NCBI GenBank assembly: GCA_964539825.1
Contig: CAZIKF010000018.1
Location: 43,388-107,387 of the forward strand
Direction of reading: 5' to 3'
Source of the DNA: CAZIKF01 sp964539825
Lineage (GTDB): Bacteria; Muiribacteriota; UBA6191
Length of the DNA: 64,000 bases
Under the pieces are notes generated by a model. It saw only the letters and a program-made list of their open reading frames with translations, did not search any database and had not been told where the DNA came from. The translations under genes were made by a program, and so were the position numbers. Each line of letters opens with the position of its first letter. The first letter of the stretch is position 1. Positions 8,176-17,871 of the stretch are shown piece by piece.

Positions 8176-9174
8176 ATGATTCAAGCATCCGGGTTAACCA
8201 AAGATTTTCGAATTTACCGCAAAGAGCCCGGCATCATGGGTTCAATCCGGTCCCTGTTTTCCAGGCAATATGAGATCAACCAGGCGGTACGGGACTTTTC
8301 TGTTCAGATTGAGCCCGGCGAAATTATTGGACTTCTTGGTCCCAATGGAGCAGGTAAAACCACCCTGATGAAGATGTTCACCGGAATCATTGTACCTTCC
8401 TCAGGCAGTCTGGAGGTTCTGGGATTTGATCCCTGGAGCAGATCAAAGAATTTTCGAAGAAAAATCGCCCTTGTCATGGGACAAAAAAGCCAACTCTGGT
8501 GGGATATACCGGCCATGGACTCCCTCCGTCTTCTCAAGGCTTATTATGAGGTAGAAGAGAAAGATTTCAAACAGCGGGTGGAGGAATTGTCTTCCTTCCT
8601 TGAGGTGAAGAACCTTCTCCATGTTCAAATTCGTAAACTCTCGCTGGGGGAGAGGATGAAACTCGAATTGATGGCCTGTCTATTACATCGCCCCGAGGTC
8701 ATTTTCCTGGATGAACCTACCATCGGTTTGGATCTCATCGCCCAGAAGGGAATCCGACAGTTCATGAAGGAATACCACCAGCAGCATCGTCCCACAATCA
8801 TCCTGACTTCCCATTATATGGCGGATGTGGCCGCTCTTTGCTCCCATATCGTACTGATCCTTCAGGGACAGAAGCGTTATGACGGAACCATTGTGGATTT
8901 TGAGAGGATCCTGGGACGAGAAAAAATAGTCACCTTCCAATTTTCCGAACCAGTTGTTTCTGATGATTCCTGTTTCCGTAATTTTGAATCTATTTGGAAT
9001 GGGGGAGGCACTGAGGTAGAAATCAAGATCCCCGAGGAAAAGCTCCGCGAGGTCAGTAAGGAGATTCTTCAGCGCTACCCCGTTGTGGATTTTCATACAG
9101 AAAAAATTCCTATTGAGAGAGTCATGGAAACCCTTTGGGCCAATCCTGAGCTGATTCCTCCTACCACGCGATGA
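8176..9174 (+). CDS. ABC-2 type exporter ATP-binding protein (COG4586 type)
   Basis: This is a cytosolic ATPase of about 332 residues. It has Walker A GPNGAGKTT at about residue 55, Q-loop MGQKSQLWWDIP, a signature-like LSLGERMKLELM at about 156, Walker B VIFLDEPTIGLDL at about 175 and the H-loop LTSHYM. The C-terminal extension of about 90 residues after the H-loop is typical of COG4586 proteins that pair with two different ABC-2 permeases. The next two genes are those permeases, overlapping by 4 nt and 1 nt, so the complex is one ATPase dimer plus a permease heterodimer. The substrate is unknown. Confidence 0.9.
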   Translation: MIQASGLTKDFRIYRKEPGIMGSIRSLFSRQYEINQAVRDFSVQIEPGEIIGLLGPNGAGKTTLMKMFTGIIVPSSGSLEVLGFDPWSRSKNFRRKIALVMGQKSQLWWDIPAMDSLRLLKAYYEVEEKDFKQRVEELSSFLEVKNLLHVQIRKLSLGERMKLELMACLLHRPEVIFLDEPTIGLDLIAQKGIRQFMKEYHQQHRPTIILTSHYMADVAALCSHIVLILQGQKRYDGTIVDFERILGREKIVTFQFSEPVVSDDSCFRNFESIWNGGGTEVEIKIPEEKLREVSKEILQRYPVVDFHTEKIPIERVMETLWANPELIPPTTR

Positions 9175-9971
9175 AATCCTTTTTTGAAATGTGGGGTAGA
9201 ACCATGGAGGTTAAGTGGTCGAACCTGATGACCTACAGACTTAACTTCTTCCTGCAGGTCTTTGGCCCCGCCCTGGTTTTCTTCTTCATTAAGTACAATC
9301 TATGGTCTTCCATTTATGGCGCGAACCCCACTGCCGTCATCCAGGGCTATGATTTTCAAGCCATGATCGCCTACCAGGTGTGGGTGTTGGTGATTCAGCT
9401 ACTCGGCCAGGGTAACGATAGTATGAATCTATCTGAGGACATCCGCCTGGGTCGAATTTCTTCGTATTTGATCTACCCCTTCGACTTTTGGAAATTTCAT
9501 ACAGCAGGTTTCCTGGCCTTTCAGGGGATGCAGTTTTTATTGTGCACTGTGCTTCTATGCAGTGTGTTGGCCATGGGTTTCTTGGCAAATCTTCACTTCA
9601 ATGCACTTTTACAGGGAGTCATACTCACCCTCCTGGTGGGCGGGTTATGGTTTACCCTTCAGTACCTGGTGGGACTCATGGCTTTCTGGCTTGAGGAAAC
9701 CTGGATTTTAAGGGTGATCCTAATCATAGTGGCACAGTTTCTCTCAGGAGCTATTCTGCCCCTGGAACTCTATCCAAAATGGGTTCAATCAGCTTTGCTC
9801 TACACCCCCTTTCCTTATTTAACCTACCTGCCCGCAAGAGTGTTCATGGGTGATTCAGGGCTTTTTCTCTCCTCACTTTTGGTGGTGGGATTTTGGACAC
9901 TGATTATGGCAGGGATCTGTACACTTGTCTGGAAACGCGGTCTCAGACTCTATACAGCGGCGGGAATGTGA
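9171..9971 (+). CDS. ABC-2 type permease, first subunit (COG4587 type)
   Basis: The 266-residue membrane protein has six hydrophobic segments. The N-terminus WGRTMEVKWSNLMTYRLNFFLQ and SEDIRLGRISSYLIYPFDFW are typical of the COG4587 permeases. It starts inside the stop region of the ATPase gene (ATGA overlap), so the two are translationally coupled. It ends in TGATG, which starts the second permease. It is expected to form the inner-membrane channel with that protein. Confidence 0.85.
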   Translation: MKSFFEMWGRTMEVKWSNLMTYRLNFFLQVFGPALVFFFIKYNLWSSIYGANPTAVIQGYDFQAMIAYQVWVLVIQLLGQGNDSMNLSEDIRLGRISSYLIYPFDFWKFHTAGFLAFQGMQFLLCTVLLCSVLAMGFLANLHFNALLQGVILTLLVGGLWFTLQYLVGLMAFWLEETWILRVILIIVAQFLSGAILPLELYPKWVQSALLYTPFPYLTYLPARVFMGDSGLFLSSLLVVGFWTLIMAGICTLVWKRGLRLYTAAGM

Positions 9972-10774
9972 TGGGCAGGATCTTTTCTACACTTGCTCAC
10001 TACCTTGGTGTTTACCGTGAATTTCTCAATACGAGTTTTTCCCAGGCATTGAGCTTTCGAGTTCACTTCATACTTTTGATCTTCATGGATCTCTTCTTTT
10101 ACGCTAGCGCATTACTTACTGTTGATTACCTCTACACTCATGTTGAGCAAATCGGGATCTGGAACCGTGAGCAGTTTCTTTTCTTCATTTCCTTCATGCT
10201 GGCCCTGGACCATCTGCACATGACTTTTATTTCAGAGAGCTTCTGGAGTCTCTCGTTTGCCATCCGCAAGGGTGATCTGGATTTTCTCCTGGTGAAACCA
10301 ATCAATACCATATTTCATGTCTTCTTTCGCCACATCCGTCCTGCCAGCATGTGTAATCTACTTGTGACCTGGAGCCTGGTCATCTATTACGGAAGGGTTT
10401 GTGAACTCACCATGGTGAGTTGGATCCTCCTGCCTTTTCTTCTTTTATTGGGACTCACTTTGCTGGTGAGCCTGGAAATCTTGATTAGTACCTCCATGTT
10501 CTGGCTGGTGGAAAGTTTTGGAATCAATTTTCTCAGGATGCAATTTCAACATCTTGCGCGCTGGCCGGACTTTGTTTACCAGACTTTCTCAAGACGTATT
10601 CTTACTTTCGTGATTCCCATATTGTTGGTAGGCAATGCCCCCGTCCGGTTTCTCTTTAACGCTGAAGACTACTGGCTCCTCGTATGGCTTGCCATAATGC
10701 TCCTGATTATCTGGGTAATTGCCGCCAGGCTCTGGGATATGGGATTGAGGGCATATGAATCCGCCTCTAGTTGA
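9971..10774 (+). CDS. ABC-2 type permease, second subunit (COG3694 type)
   Basis: This is a 267-residue membrane protein from the ATG at 9971, which overlaps the preceding stop codon by one base (TGATG). The frame stays open upstream to 9893, but those codons lie inside the first permease and are not expected to be translated. Six hydrophobic segments are visible, with AIRKGDLDFLLVKPINTIFHV, the typical mark of COG3694 permeases (R-G-L-D-F-L-x-x-K-P). It is the partner of the previous two genes in one exporter. Confidence 0.87.
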   Translation: MGRIFSTLAHYLGVYREFLNTSFSQALSFRVHFILLIFMDLFFYASALLTVDYLYTHVEQIGIWNREQFLFFISFMLALDHLHMTFISESFWSLSFAIRKGDLDFLLVKPINTIFHVFFRHIRPASMCNLLVTWSLVIYYGRVCELTMVSWILLPFLLLLGLTLLVSLEILISTSMFWLVESFGINFLRMQFQHLARWPDFVYQTFSRRILTFVIPILLVGNAPVRFLFNAEDYWLLVWLAIMLLIIWVIAARLWDMGLRAYESASS

Positions 10775-10827
10775 GATTCTTGAGATCTGGACCTCTGATC
10801 TTGGTCCATATATGATGGTTCTACTTT

Positions 10828-11928
10828 ATGCTTCGTGAAGTCTTCCGTCTTGTTCATGAAAACCTGGGGGCAAGCCCATCCTTTCGGATACCCTTTGCCG
10901 AAGATTCGCCCCTGGAGTCTTTGCGATCCTCCATCGATCTAGACCGAGACGAGATGCTAATCGGCACCTGGGAAAACTCAGCATCCAGTGAAACCCGCAT
11001 CTTTGTAATCAGTTCCAAGTGCTTGAGAATTTCCCGTCGTGAAGAAGAAAGCAAGGTAGATTTTCAACTCCTGCCGTTCAGCGATATTGCTGGAGTGGAA
11101 ACAAGAGCAGGAGCCGAGGAGATGCCGGACAGAATTTGTATCCAGCGAGCCTCTGGAGCTGAGACATGGCTGCGGGCTACGGGCGTCACAGAAGAAGATG
11201 AAACTGCCCTGATGGTTGATTTTATCGAGGCCATCGCAAAGCTTTCCCTTCAGAGTGAAAAATCCCAATCCCCTGTAGCTCTATTTACCTTGAATACACA
11301 GCTTTTCTCCCACGCAAAGGGTGGCCGAAGCTCCCCCTTTTGGACAGGATACCGGGCCAAACTTCGTTGCCCTGGAGGAATCCTACCCATCAGGTTTGAC
11401 GCGACCTTATTGCTTGAAAAGAGAAAGAGCGTCCGTCCGGGGGACAAGTTCCGATGTCGTGCCTGGATTCGGGAACCCGAGAAACTTCCCCGGGATCTCT
11501 TCCCCGGTGATGAGCTCTATCTTGAGGAAAACAAGCAGCGCATTGGTGTCAGCACCATTGAAGAATCCTGCAATCTGGTTCTGGAACCAACCCAGGCTCC
11601 ATTCCAAATCCTGTATGAACTACAAGACAAAAACCATCAAACCACGCCTACATGGCATCGCTTTAAGTCAATTATAGAGATCAAGGGATCAAAGATTCAG
11701 ACAGAACAGGACTTTTACGACTCGCTCTACCAGTTCAGCCAGGACCCCGGTGAGAGACCTACAAATCTAAGCACTCTTTGGAAATGGCTGGGATGCCAGG
11801 TAGAACATCCCTGCCTATTCCGGTGGACTGAGTTCGATCAAAGTTCCGTCAGTCTTAGAAGAAAGCTGCCTCCCCTACTCAATCTTTTATTAGAAGCAAA
11901 ATTAGCTGACCTGAGATTTCGGCTTTAG
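10828..11928 (+). CDS. Three-part protein: PH-like, EF-Tu domain 3-like, barstar-like
   Basis: This is a 366-residue soluble protein with no signal or membrane segment. Residues about 40-140 look like a bacterial PH-like beta domain (RIFVISSKCLRISRR, LPFSDIAGVET). Residues about 150-255 follow the EF-Tu third beta-barrel: FTLNTQLFS, GGRSSPFWTGYRAKL, VRPGD, and YLEENKQRIGVSTI against the EF-Tu pattern F-I-REGGRTVGAGVV. Residues about 280-366 follow barstar: IKGSKIQTEQDFYDSL, NLSTLWKWLG, VEHPCLFRWTEFDQSS, LLLEAK. The two barstar aspartates that plug barnase (Asp35, Asp39) are Ser and Lys here. It lies between the exporter and nhaC with 53 and 9 bp gaps. Domain calls are by eye; the function is unknown. 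Confidence 0.6.
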   Translation: MLREVFRLVHENLGASPSFRIPFAEDSPLESLRSSIDLDRDEMLIGTWENSASSETRIFVISSKCLRISRREEESKVDFQLLPFSDIAGVETRAGAEEMPDRICIQRASGAETWLRATGVTEEDETALMVDFIEAIAKLSLQSEKSQSPVALFTLNTQLFSHAKGGRSSPFWTGYRAKLRCPGGILPIRFDATLLLEKRKSVRPGDKFRCRAWIREPEKLPRDLFPGDELYLEENKQRIGVSTIEESCNLVLEPTQAPFQILYELQDKNHQTTPTWHRFKSIIEIKGSKIQTEQDFYDSLYQFSQDPGERPTNLSTLWKWLGCQVEHPCLFRWTEFDQSSVSLRRKLPPLLNLLLEAKLADLRFRL

Positions 11929-11937
11929 GAGAAACTG

Positions 11938-13407
11938 ATGAACCAATCCACTCCACGCCCCTCACTGGCACTTTCCTTTGTACCGGTTTTGTTTCTCATC
12001 GCATTGTTGGTAATAAACGTGATTCTCTTCAAAGATGATGCCACCGGTGGACCCAATCAGCTAGCCTTGCTCATTGCAGGAGCCTTCACTATCGCGCTCG
12101 GAGCCTTCGTGTTAAAGGTCCCCTATCAACATATGGAAGACCATATTGTTGAATCCATCCGACGCGCCATTCAGGCCTGCCTGATATTGCTCGTGGTGGG
12201 TGCTCTAATTGGTACCTGGATTCAGAGTGGAATCGTACCCACGATGATCTATTACGGTCTTAAAATAATTGAGCCGACCTGGTTTTTACCAGTAGCCTGT
12301 CTCTCCTGTGCACTGGTATCAGTCTCAACGGGAAGCAGTTGGTCAACGAGCGGAACTCTTGGGATTGCGTTGATTGGAATCGGTCATACCCTGGGAATCC
12401 CTATTGGTATGGTGGCCGGTGCAGTCATCTCGGGGGCATATTTTGGGGACAAGATGTCTCCCCTTTCAGATACTACCAACCTGGCACCTGCCATGGCTGG
12501 AACTGATCTCTTCACCCATATTCGGCATATGGTTTATACCTCAGGTCCGGCAATCTTAATCTCTCTGGTCGCCTTTACCATTATAGGTCTCTTTTACCAG
12601 GGAGCTACCATGGAGTCAGGAGATGTACAGGCCACGCTACAACTGATGGAATCCAAGTTCAACATTGGACTTCACCTGTTTCTCGCTCCGTTAATGGTTC
12701 TTGTTCTAGTGGGATTGAGAACTCCCGCATTCCCAGCTCTAATCCTTGGTGCTCTGATTGGAGGAGTCTTTTCAGTTCTTTTTCAGGCGGAACATCTCTC
12801 AGGGGGAGGGGCGCTGACCATGACGCAGGCCTATATGGAAGTCATCAAGGTAGCTCATTCGGGCTTTCACATAGAAACTGGAAATACCCTGATAGACAGT
12901 CTATTTTCCCGGGGCGGAATGTCCAGCATGCTCTCCACTGTGTGGCTGATTCTCATGGCCATGATCTTCGGAGGTACAATGGAGGCCACAGGAATGCTTG
13001 ATCGATTGGCAGGTGCGATCCTGTCAATGGTGCATGGGGCAGGTAGTTTGATTGGTTCGGTACTTGGCACCTGTCTGCTCATGAATATGACTGCCTGTGA
13101 TCAATACCTGGCCATCGTAGTACCGGGAAGAATGTACAAGAAGGCCTTTGATGACTATGGTTTACACCCAAAAAATCTCTCCAGGTCCCTGGAGGATGCC
13201 GGTACGGTTACATCGGTACTGATCCCCTGGAACTCTGGAGGTGCCTATCATAGCTCAGTGCTGGGTGTACCTACTCTGACCTACTTGCCCTATTGCTTTT
13301 TTAATATCCTAAGCCCCCTTGTCTCCCTCTTCCTTGCTTCTATGGACTGGACGATTGAGCGAATGGTTGTGGAGGACTCTCAAAGAGAAGACGGTCCGGT
13401 AGCATAA
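11938..13407 (+). CDS. nhaC: NhaC-family Na+/H+ antiporter
   Basis: The 489-residue inner-membrane antiporter has about 11-12 hydrophobic segments and the conserved NhaC blocks STGSSWSTSGTLGIALIGIG, GAVISGAYFGDKMSPLSDTTNLAP and, near the C-terminus, MNMTACDQYLAIVVPGRMY with SLEDAGTVTSVLIPWNSGGAYHS. It exchanges sodium (or a similar cation, or in relatives malate/lactate) against protons. AGGAG-like purines (TTTAGGAGAAACTG) precede the ATG. It starts 9 bp after the preceding gene and ends 17 bp before the next, so it is probably co-transcribed. Confidence 0.93.
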   Translation: MNQSTPRPSLALSFVPVLFLIALLVINVILFKDDATGGPNQLALLIAGAFTIALGAFVLKVPYQHMEDHIVESIRRAIQACLILLVVGALIGTWIQSGIVPTMIYYGLKIIEPTWFLPVACLSCALVSVSTGSSWSTSGTLGIALIGIGHTLGIPIGMVAGAVISGAYFGDKMSPLSDTTNLAPAMAGTDLFTHIRHMVYTSGPAILISLVAFTIIGLFYQGATMESGDVQATLQLMESKFNIGLHLFLAPLMVLVLVGLRTPAFPALILGALIGGVFSVLFQAEHLSGGGALTMTQAYMEVIKVAHSGFHIETGNTLIDSLFSRGGMSSMLSTVWLILMAMIFGGTMEATGMLDRLAGAILSMVHGAGSLIGSVLGTCLLMNMTACDQYLAIVVPGRMYKKAFDDYGLHPKNLSRSLEDAGTVTSVLIPWNSGGAYHSSVLGVPTLTYLPYCFFNILSPLVSLFLASMDWTIERMVVEDSQREDGPVA

Positions 13408-13424
13408 GCGCAAAAGGATACAAG

Positions 13425-14525
13425 ATGAACCATAGAAAACGAATCACCACTATTCTCATATTCTCGCTCTGGTCCTGGACCGGTCCTCACAACTTAGGTG
13501 CCGAAGACAAGCAAAATGTTAAAGCCCCTGCCTTCAGGGACAAACATATGCTCAATATCACCCAACTTACTTTTGAGGGTGACAATGGCGAGGCTTACTT
13601 CAGTTCAAACGGCGAACAGTTGATTTACCAATCAAACCGGGGCGGACAGAAATGTGACAAAATCTGGACCATGAATATCGACGGCTCCAACAAGAAACAG
13701 GTCAGCCCTTCAATGGGCGCTCACACCTGCTCTTTCTTCTACCCGGACAATCAGCATATTGTGTTTGCCTCTACCAGCCACCTGAAGGGAGATTGTCCCA
13801 AGAAGCCAAAACTTCCCAAGAAGGTACGCTATGCCTGGCCTCTACATCCTTATAGCATCTATAGAGCAAAGATAGATGGCAGTGAACTGACGAAACTCAC
13901 GCAGAATCCTAAGTATGATGCCGAGCCGATCGTCTCTTCAGACGGTAAAAAAATAGTATTTGGCTCTCAGCGTGAGGGCAATTTTGATATCTATATCATG
14001 GATGCGGACGGATCAAATGTCAGTAGACTGACCGATACCCTCGGCTATGACGGAGGGCCATGGTTTTCGCCTGATGGGAAAAAAATCGCGTGGAGATCCT
14101 GGTATCCCCGAACCGATGAAGAGAAGGCCCAGTGGCGCAACAATATGGATAAGAACTATATCGAAGCCACCCCGCTGGACATCTGGGTCATGAACACAGA
14201 TGGCTCTAAGAAGAGGCGTCTAACCAATAATGGTGCTACCAACTGGGCACCATCGTGGCATCCCGATGGCAAGCGAATTATCTTCTCGAGCAATATGGAT
14301 GACTGGCATGAGAAATACAAGGGATATGGACACAATTTTGAGATCTACATGGTCCATACGGAAAGCGGCAGCCTGGAGAGAATTACCTTCAACACTGTTT
14401 TTGATAGTTTTCCCATGTTCTCGTCCGATGGTAAAAAGTTGGCTTTCGGTTCCAATCGAAATGCCACCAATCCGAGAGCAACGGATATCTTCATCGCGGA
14501 TTGGAATGAATCAGACTCTAGATAG
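13425..14525 (+). CDS. Exported TolB-like beta-propeller protein (PD40 repeats)
   Basis: This 366-residue protein has a likely signal peptide (RITTILIFSLWSWTGPHNLGA). At least five WD40-like PD40 blades follow, each with a core such as FSSNGEQLIYQSNRGG, VSSDGKKIVFGSQREG, FSPDGKKIAWRS, WHPDGKRIIFSSN and FSSDGKKLAFGSNR. Such propellers are periplasmic protein-interaction modules; it lacks the TolB N-terminal domain, so it is not TolB itself. It ends 13 bp before the double peptidase gene and may work with it, as propellers often accompany exopeptidases. Confidence 0.82.
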   Translation: MNHRKRITTILIFSLWSWTGPHNLGAEDKQNVKAPAFRDKHMLNITQLTFEGDNGEAYFSSNGEQLIYQSNRGGQKCDKIWTMNIDGSNKKQVSPSMGAHTCSFFYPDNQHIVFASTSHLKGDCPKKPKLPKKVRYAWPLHPYSIYRAKIDGSELTKLTQNPKYDAEPIVSSDGKKIVFGSQREGNFDIYIMDADGSNVSRLTDTLGYDGGPWFSPDGKKIAWRSWYPRTDEEKAQWRNNMDKNYIEATPLDIWVMNTDGSKKRRLTNNGATNWAPSWHPDGKRIIFSSNMDDWHEKYKGYGHNFEIYMVHTESGSLERITFNTVFDSFPMFSSDGKKLAFGSNRNATNPRATDIFIADWNESDSR

Positions 14526-14538
14526 GCATAACCTGCTT

Positions 14539-17500
14539 ATGAAATATACTTTTTTTCCTGCCCTGGTGTTTTCCCTGGGAGTGCTATACCAGCCCCTGGC
14601 TCAGACTGTGGAGAAAACCATAGAGCATACCCTGAGCATCAGGCTAAGCCCTGACTATCATCACATTGGGATCAAAGATCAAATTACCCTACCCCCTGAC
14701 TTTCCTCAGATAATGACTTTCTCACTGCATCGGGCCCTGCGGGTTAGTTCTACAACAGAAAATATAGATATTGAATTGATTCGCGCTGAGAAAAAGAACA
14801 TCTACAATGAATACAGGCTAAATCTTCCTGCTCATTTACGAATCTTTAACCTGATCTACGATGGCACGATCGATCATCCTCTAGAAGCATACGGCAAAGA
14901 GCAGGCGCGGGGATTCAGAGACAGCCCGGGGACAATCAGTTCCGAGGGAGTTTACCTTGCCGGTAGTACCTACTGGTATCCCCAGTTCAAAGGCCATGAG
15001 AAGTTAACTTTCCAACTAAACGCGATTCTTCCTGGGGGATGGAGTGCTGTGAGCCAGGGAAAGGGCTCGCAAGAAACCAGGGAGGGAAACCTCGTTGAGA
15101 TGAATTGGGAATCAAGCTCAAAGCAGGAAGAAATATTTCTAATTGCCGCCCCCTTTCATCAATACCACCGTGTTGCGGGAAGAGTGGCGGCCCAGGTGTA
15201 TCTGCGGGAACCAGATGAAAAACTCGCAAACAAATACCTCGATGCTACCAGTCTCTATTTGAAAATGTATGAAGATCTTCTGGGAGAGTATCCCTATTCC
15301 AAATTTGCCCTGGTTGAGAACTTCTGGGAAACCGGTTTTGGAATGCCGTCCTTTACCCTTTTGGGTTCCAAGGTCATCCGTCTGCCCTTTATTCTCCACT
15401 CCTCCTATCCCCACGAGATTTTGCATAACTGGTGGGGTAACGGAGTCTATGTAGACTATGCCAGCGGAAATTGGTGCGAAGGACTAACAGCCTATCTCGC
15501 GGATCACCTGATCAAAGAGCAGCGAGATCAAGGAGTCGGTCATCGACAACAGAGTCTCCAAAAGTATACTGACTATGCCCTGGAAGGCCGTGATTTCTCT
15601 CTGGCGAATTTTAGCAGCCGCCACAGTTCCGCGTCTGAGGCAGTCGGTTATGGGAAGGCTATGATGCTTTTTCATATGATCAGGCTGGAATTAGGAGATG
15701 AGCTATTCATCAAGGCCCTTCGTGAGTTCTATGAAGAGAACCGCTTTAAGAGAGCCTCCTTTGCTGATTTGCGCCTGAGTTTTGAAAAGGCCGTAAATAG
15801 GCCGATAGGAAATTTGTTTTCCCAGTGGGTGAATCGAGTTGGAGCCCCGGCATTACAGCTGGCAGAGGTTAATTCAAAAAAACAAGATGATGGATCGCAG
15901 CTTGATTTTGAACTGCGTCAAATCCAGGCTGATACGGCCTATCACTTACGCATACCGGTGGCTATAACTCTTGAAGGGAATGAACAGACCCATCAGACCA
16001 TCCTCAGGATGAGTAAGAAGCAACAGCATTTCACATTGAAACTGCCTGCCAGGCCAGTACGCATCGATGTGGATCCTGAATTCGACTTGTTTCGCGCCCT
16101 GGACATCAAGGAGACACCGCCGGCGTTTACCCAGCTATTTGGCAGTAAGAGAATGTTGGTGGTGTTACCTCGTGGCTCAGAACCGGGACTCAAATCGAGT
16201 TGGCAAGCCTTCGCGGAAGATCTCGCGAAAATGGGACCTGATAGCGTTAAAACAGCATGGGACGATGAATTGGAGACATTGCCTGAAGACCAGGCCGTTG
16301 CAGTACTGGGTTGGAGGAATCGTTATGCTCAAGAAGTGATAGAGGCGTTATCGAAGCACCCTGTGAGTTTTGGCTCCAATAGTCTTAAATTAGAAAAAAC
16401 AGAGATTTCTCATGCTAATCATGCGGTTGCTCTCACTTTCAGACCTGCTGGAAATGAGTCTTTTGCACGGGCATTTATTGCCGCGGATCTCCCTGAATCC
16501 TTACCCGGCCTTGGTCGCAAGCTACCCCACTATCATAAATACAGTTACCTGACTTTTTCAGGAACTGAACCTCAAAACAGGATTAAAGGGCGATGGCCTG
16601 TAACCCGGTCTCCAATGACTGCGCATCTAATCAAAGGTGCTGAACTGGGGCAGTTGAAAAAACGAGAAGCTCTAACCCGGCCACCTGCTGTTTTTGATTC
16701 CTCCCGAATGATGAAATCCATTGAGTTTCTAGCCGGTGAGGAATTACAGGGTCGAGGTTTTGGAGATCCTGGTCTGGACCAGGCCGCAGATTATATCTCC
16801 AAGGGTTTTCGCGAGGCTGGGTTAGAACCGTTTTCAAAAGAGACCGCGTCGTTCATTCAGAGTTGGAAGGAGCGGGGAGGTGAACCTGATCGAGAAGCCC
16901 TTTTGAAGAATGTGATTGGCTTTATCCCTGCCGCCAATTCTGAATTTGATGCTGAAAGTGTTGTGATTGGAGCCCATTATGACCACCTTGGCAGAGGCTG
17001 GCCAGATGTAAGGAGCGAGAATAAGGGCCTGGTTCATTATGGGGCCGATGATAACGCCAGTGGAGTCGCGATACTCATGGAACTCGCCCAGGTTCTGGGC
17101 AAGAGTCTGAAGCCAGAACGTAATATCGTGTTCGCGGCATTCAGCGAAGAGGAATCAGGACGAAGAGGATCTAAACACTACATTAAGCATCAAAAGAGGT
17201 TCCCGGCTGAGAAGATTATTGGGATGATCAACCTGGATACGGTTGGTAGATTGGAGAAGAAAAAGCTACTAGTGCTGGGTACGGATTCAGCCAGGGAATG
17301 GCCTCACATTTTCAGAGGAATAGGCTATGTTACCGGCATCCCCATCGCCATGGTTTCCCAAAAACTTGATTCTAGTGACCACACCAGTTTTCATGAGGTT
17401 GGAGTTCCAGCGGTGCAGCTTTTTTCAGGAGCCAACCTGGACTATCATCGTCCAACTGATACAGCCGAGAAGATTGATCTTGAAGGACTCATTAAGGTGG

Positions 17501-17871
17501 CTACCGTGACCAAAGAGGCCCTGGAGTACCTGGCTGGCCGAAAAGAGCCGATGAATATCACCCTGCAAGGAGCAAAGAGCCAAAAAGCTGGACCAGGGAG
17601 AACTAGTCGAAAGGTAAGCCTCGGTAGTATCCCCGACTTCACCTACCGGGGAACCGGCTATAGGCTGGAGGGTACAGTACCCGGATCACCCGCTGAACGT
17701 GCCGGTCTGAAAAAGGGCGACATCATCATAAGAACAAACGGCATCAATATCTCCAGTCTCAGGGACCTCTCCAAGATTCTAAAAACAATGCAGCCCGGCC
17801 AGAAGATCTCGATCACCTACAAGCGGCTGGATGAAGTGACCACCTCAAGCACGATCCTGGAGGCTAAGTAA
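14539..17871 (+). CDS. Exported double metallopeptidase: M1 domain, M28 domain, PDZ domain
   Basis: From the ATG at 14539, which has a signal peptide (MKYTFFPALVFSLGVLYQPLAQ), the protein is 1110 residues. The first half is an M1 aminopeptidase-like module: HEILHNWWG at about residue 291 and the third ligand Glu 18 residues later in NWCEGL, preceded by a GAMEN-like stretch ENFWETGFGMP. The second half is an M28 aminopeptidase: GAHYDHLG at about 812, GADDNASG, FSEEESGRRGS, NLDTVGR and SSDHTSFHEVG give all five metal positions and the catalytic Glu. About the last 90 residues form a PDZ domain (GSPAERAGLKKGDIIIRTNG). Both zinc sites look intact. The upstream open frame lies within the propeller gene and is not part of it. 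Confidence 0.9.
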   Translation: MKYTFFPALVFSLGVLYQPLAQTVEKTIEHTLSIRLSPDYHHIGIKDQITLPPDFPQIMTFSLHRALRVSSTTENIDIELIRAEKKNIYNEYRLNLPAHLRIFNLIYDGTIDHPLEAYGKEQARGFRDSPGTISSEGVYLAGSTYWYPQFKGHEKLTFQLNAILPGGWSAVSQGKGSQETREGNLVEMNWESSSKQEEIFLIAAPFHQYHRVAGRVAAQVYLREPDEKLANKYLDATSLYLKMYEDLLGEYPYSKFALVENFWETGFGMPSFTLLGSKVIRLPFILHSSYPHEILHNWWGNGVYVDYASGNWCEGLTAYLADHLIKEQRDQGVGHRQQSLQKYTDYALEGRDFSLANFSSRHSSASEAVGYGKAMMLFHMIRLELGDELFIKALREFYEENRFKRASFADLRLSFEKAVNRPIGNLFSQWVNRVGAPALQLAEVNSKKQDDGSQLDFELRQIQADTAYHLRIPVAITLEGNEQTHQTILRMSKKQQHFTLKLPARPVRIDVDPEFDLFRALDIKETPPAFTQLFGSKRMLVVLPRGSEPGLKSSWQAFAEDLAKMGPDSVKTAWDDELETLPEDQAVAVLGWRNRYAQEVIEALSKHPVSFGSNSLKLEKTEISHANHAVALTFRPAGNESFARAFIAADLPESLPGLGRKLPHYHKYSYLTFSGTEPQNRIKGRWPVTRSPMTAHLIKGAELGQLKKREALTRPPAVFDSSRMMKSIEFLAGEELQGRGFGDPGLDQAADYISKGFREAGLEPFSKETASFIQSWKERGGEPDREALLKNVIGFIPAANSEFDAESVVIGAHYDHLGRGWPDVRSENKGLVHYGADDNASGVAILMELAQVLGKSLKPERNIVFAAFSEEESGRRGSKHYIKHQKRFPAEKIIGMINLDTVGRLEKKKLLVLGTDSAREWPHIFRGIGYVTGIPIAMVSQKLDSSDHTSFHEVGVPAVQLFSGANLDYHRPTDTAEKIDLEGLIKVATVTKEALEYLAGRKEPMNITLQGAKSQKAGPGRTSRKVSLGSIPDFTYRGTGYRLEGTVPGSPAERAGLKKGDIIIRTNGINISSLRDLSKILKTMQPGQKISITYKRLDEVTTSSTILEAK

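Noticed and set aside
9893..9970. N-terminal extension of the second ABC permease
   Set aside because: It overlaps the first permease gene. TGATG at 9969-9973 is a typical coupled start and the family N-terminus begins there.
14230..14538. N-terminal extension of the M1-M28 peptidase
   Set aside because: These codons lie within the propeller gene in another frame. A signal peptide begins at the ATG at 14539.
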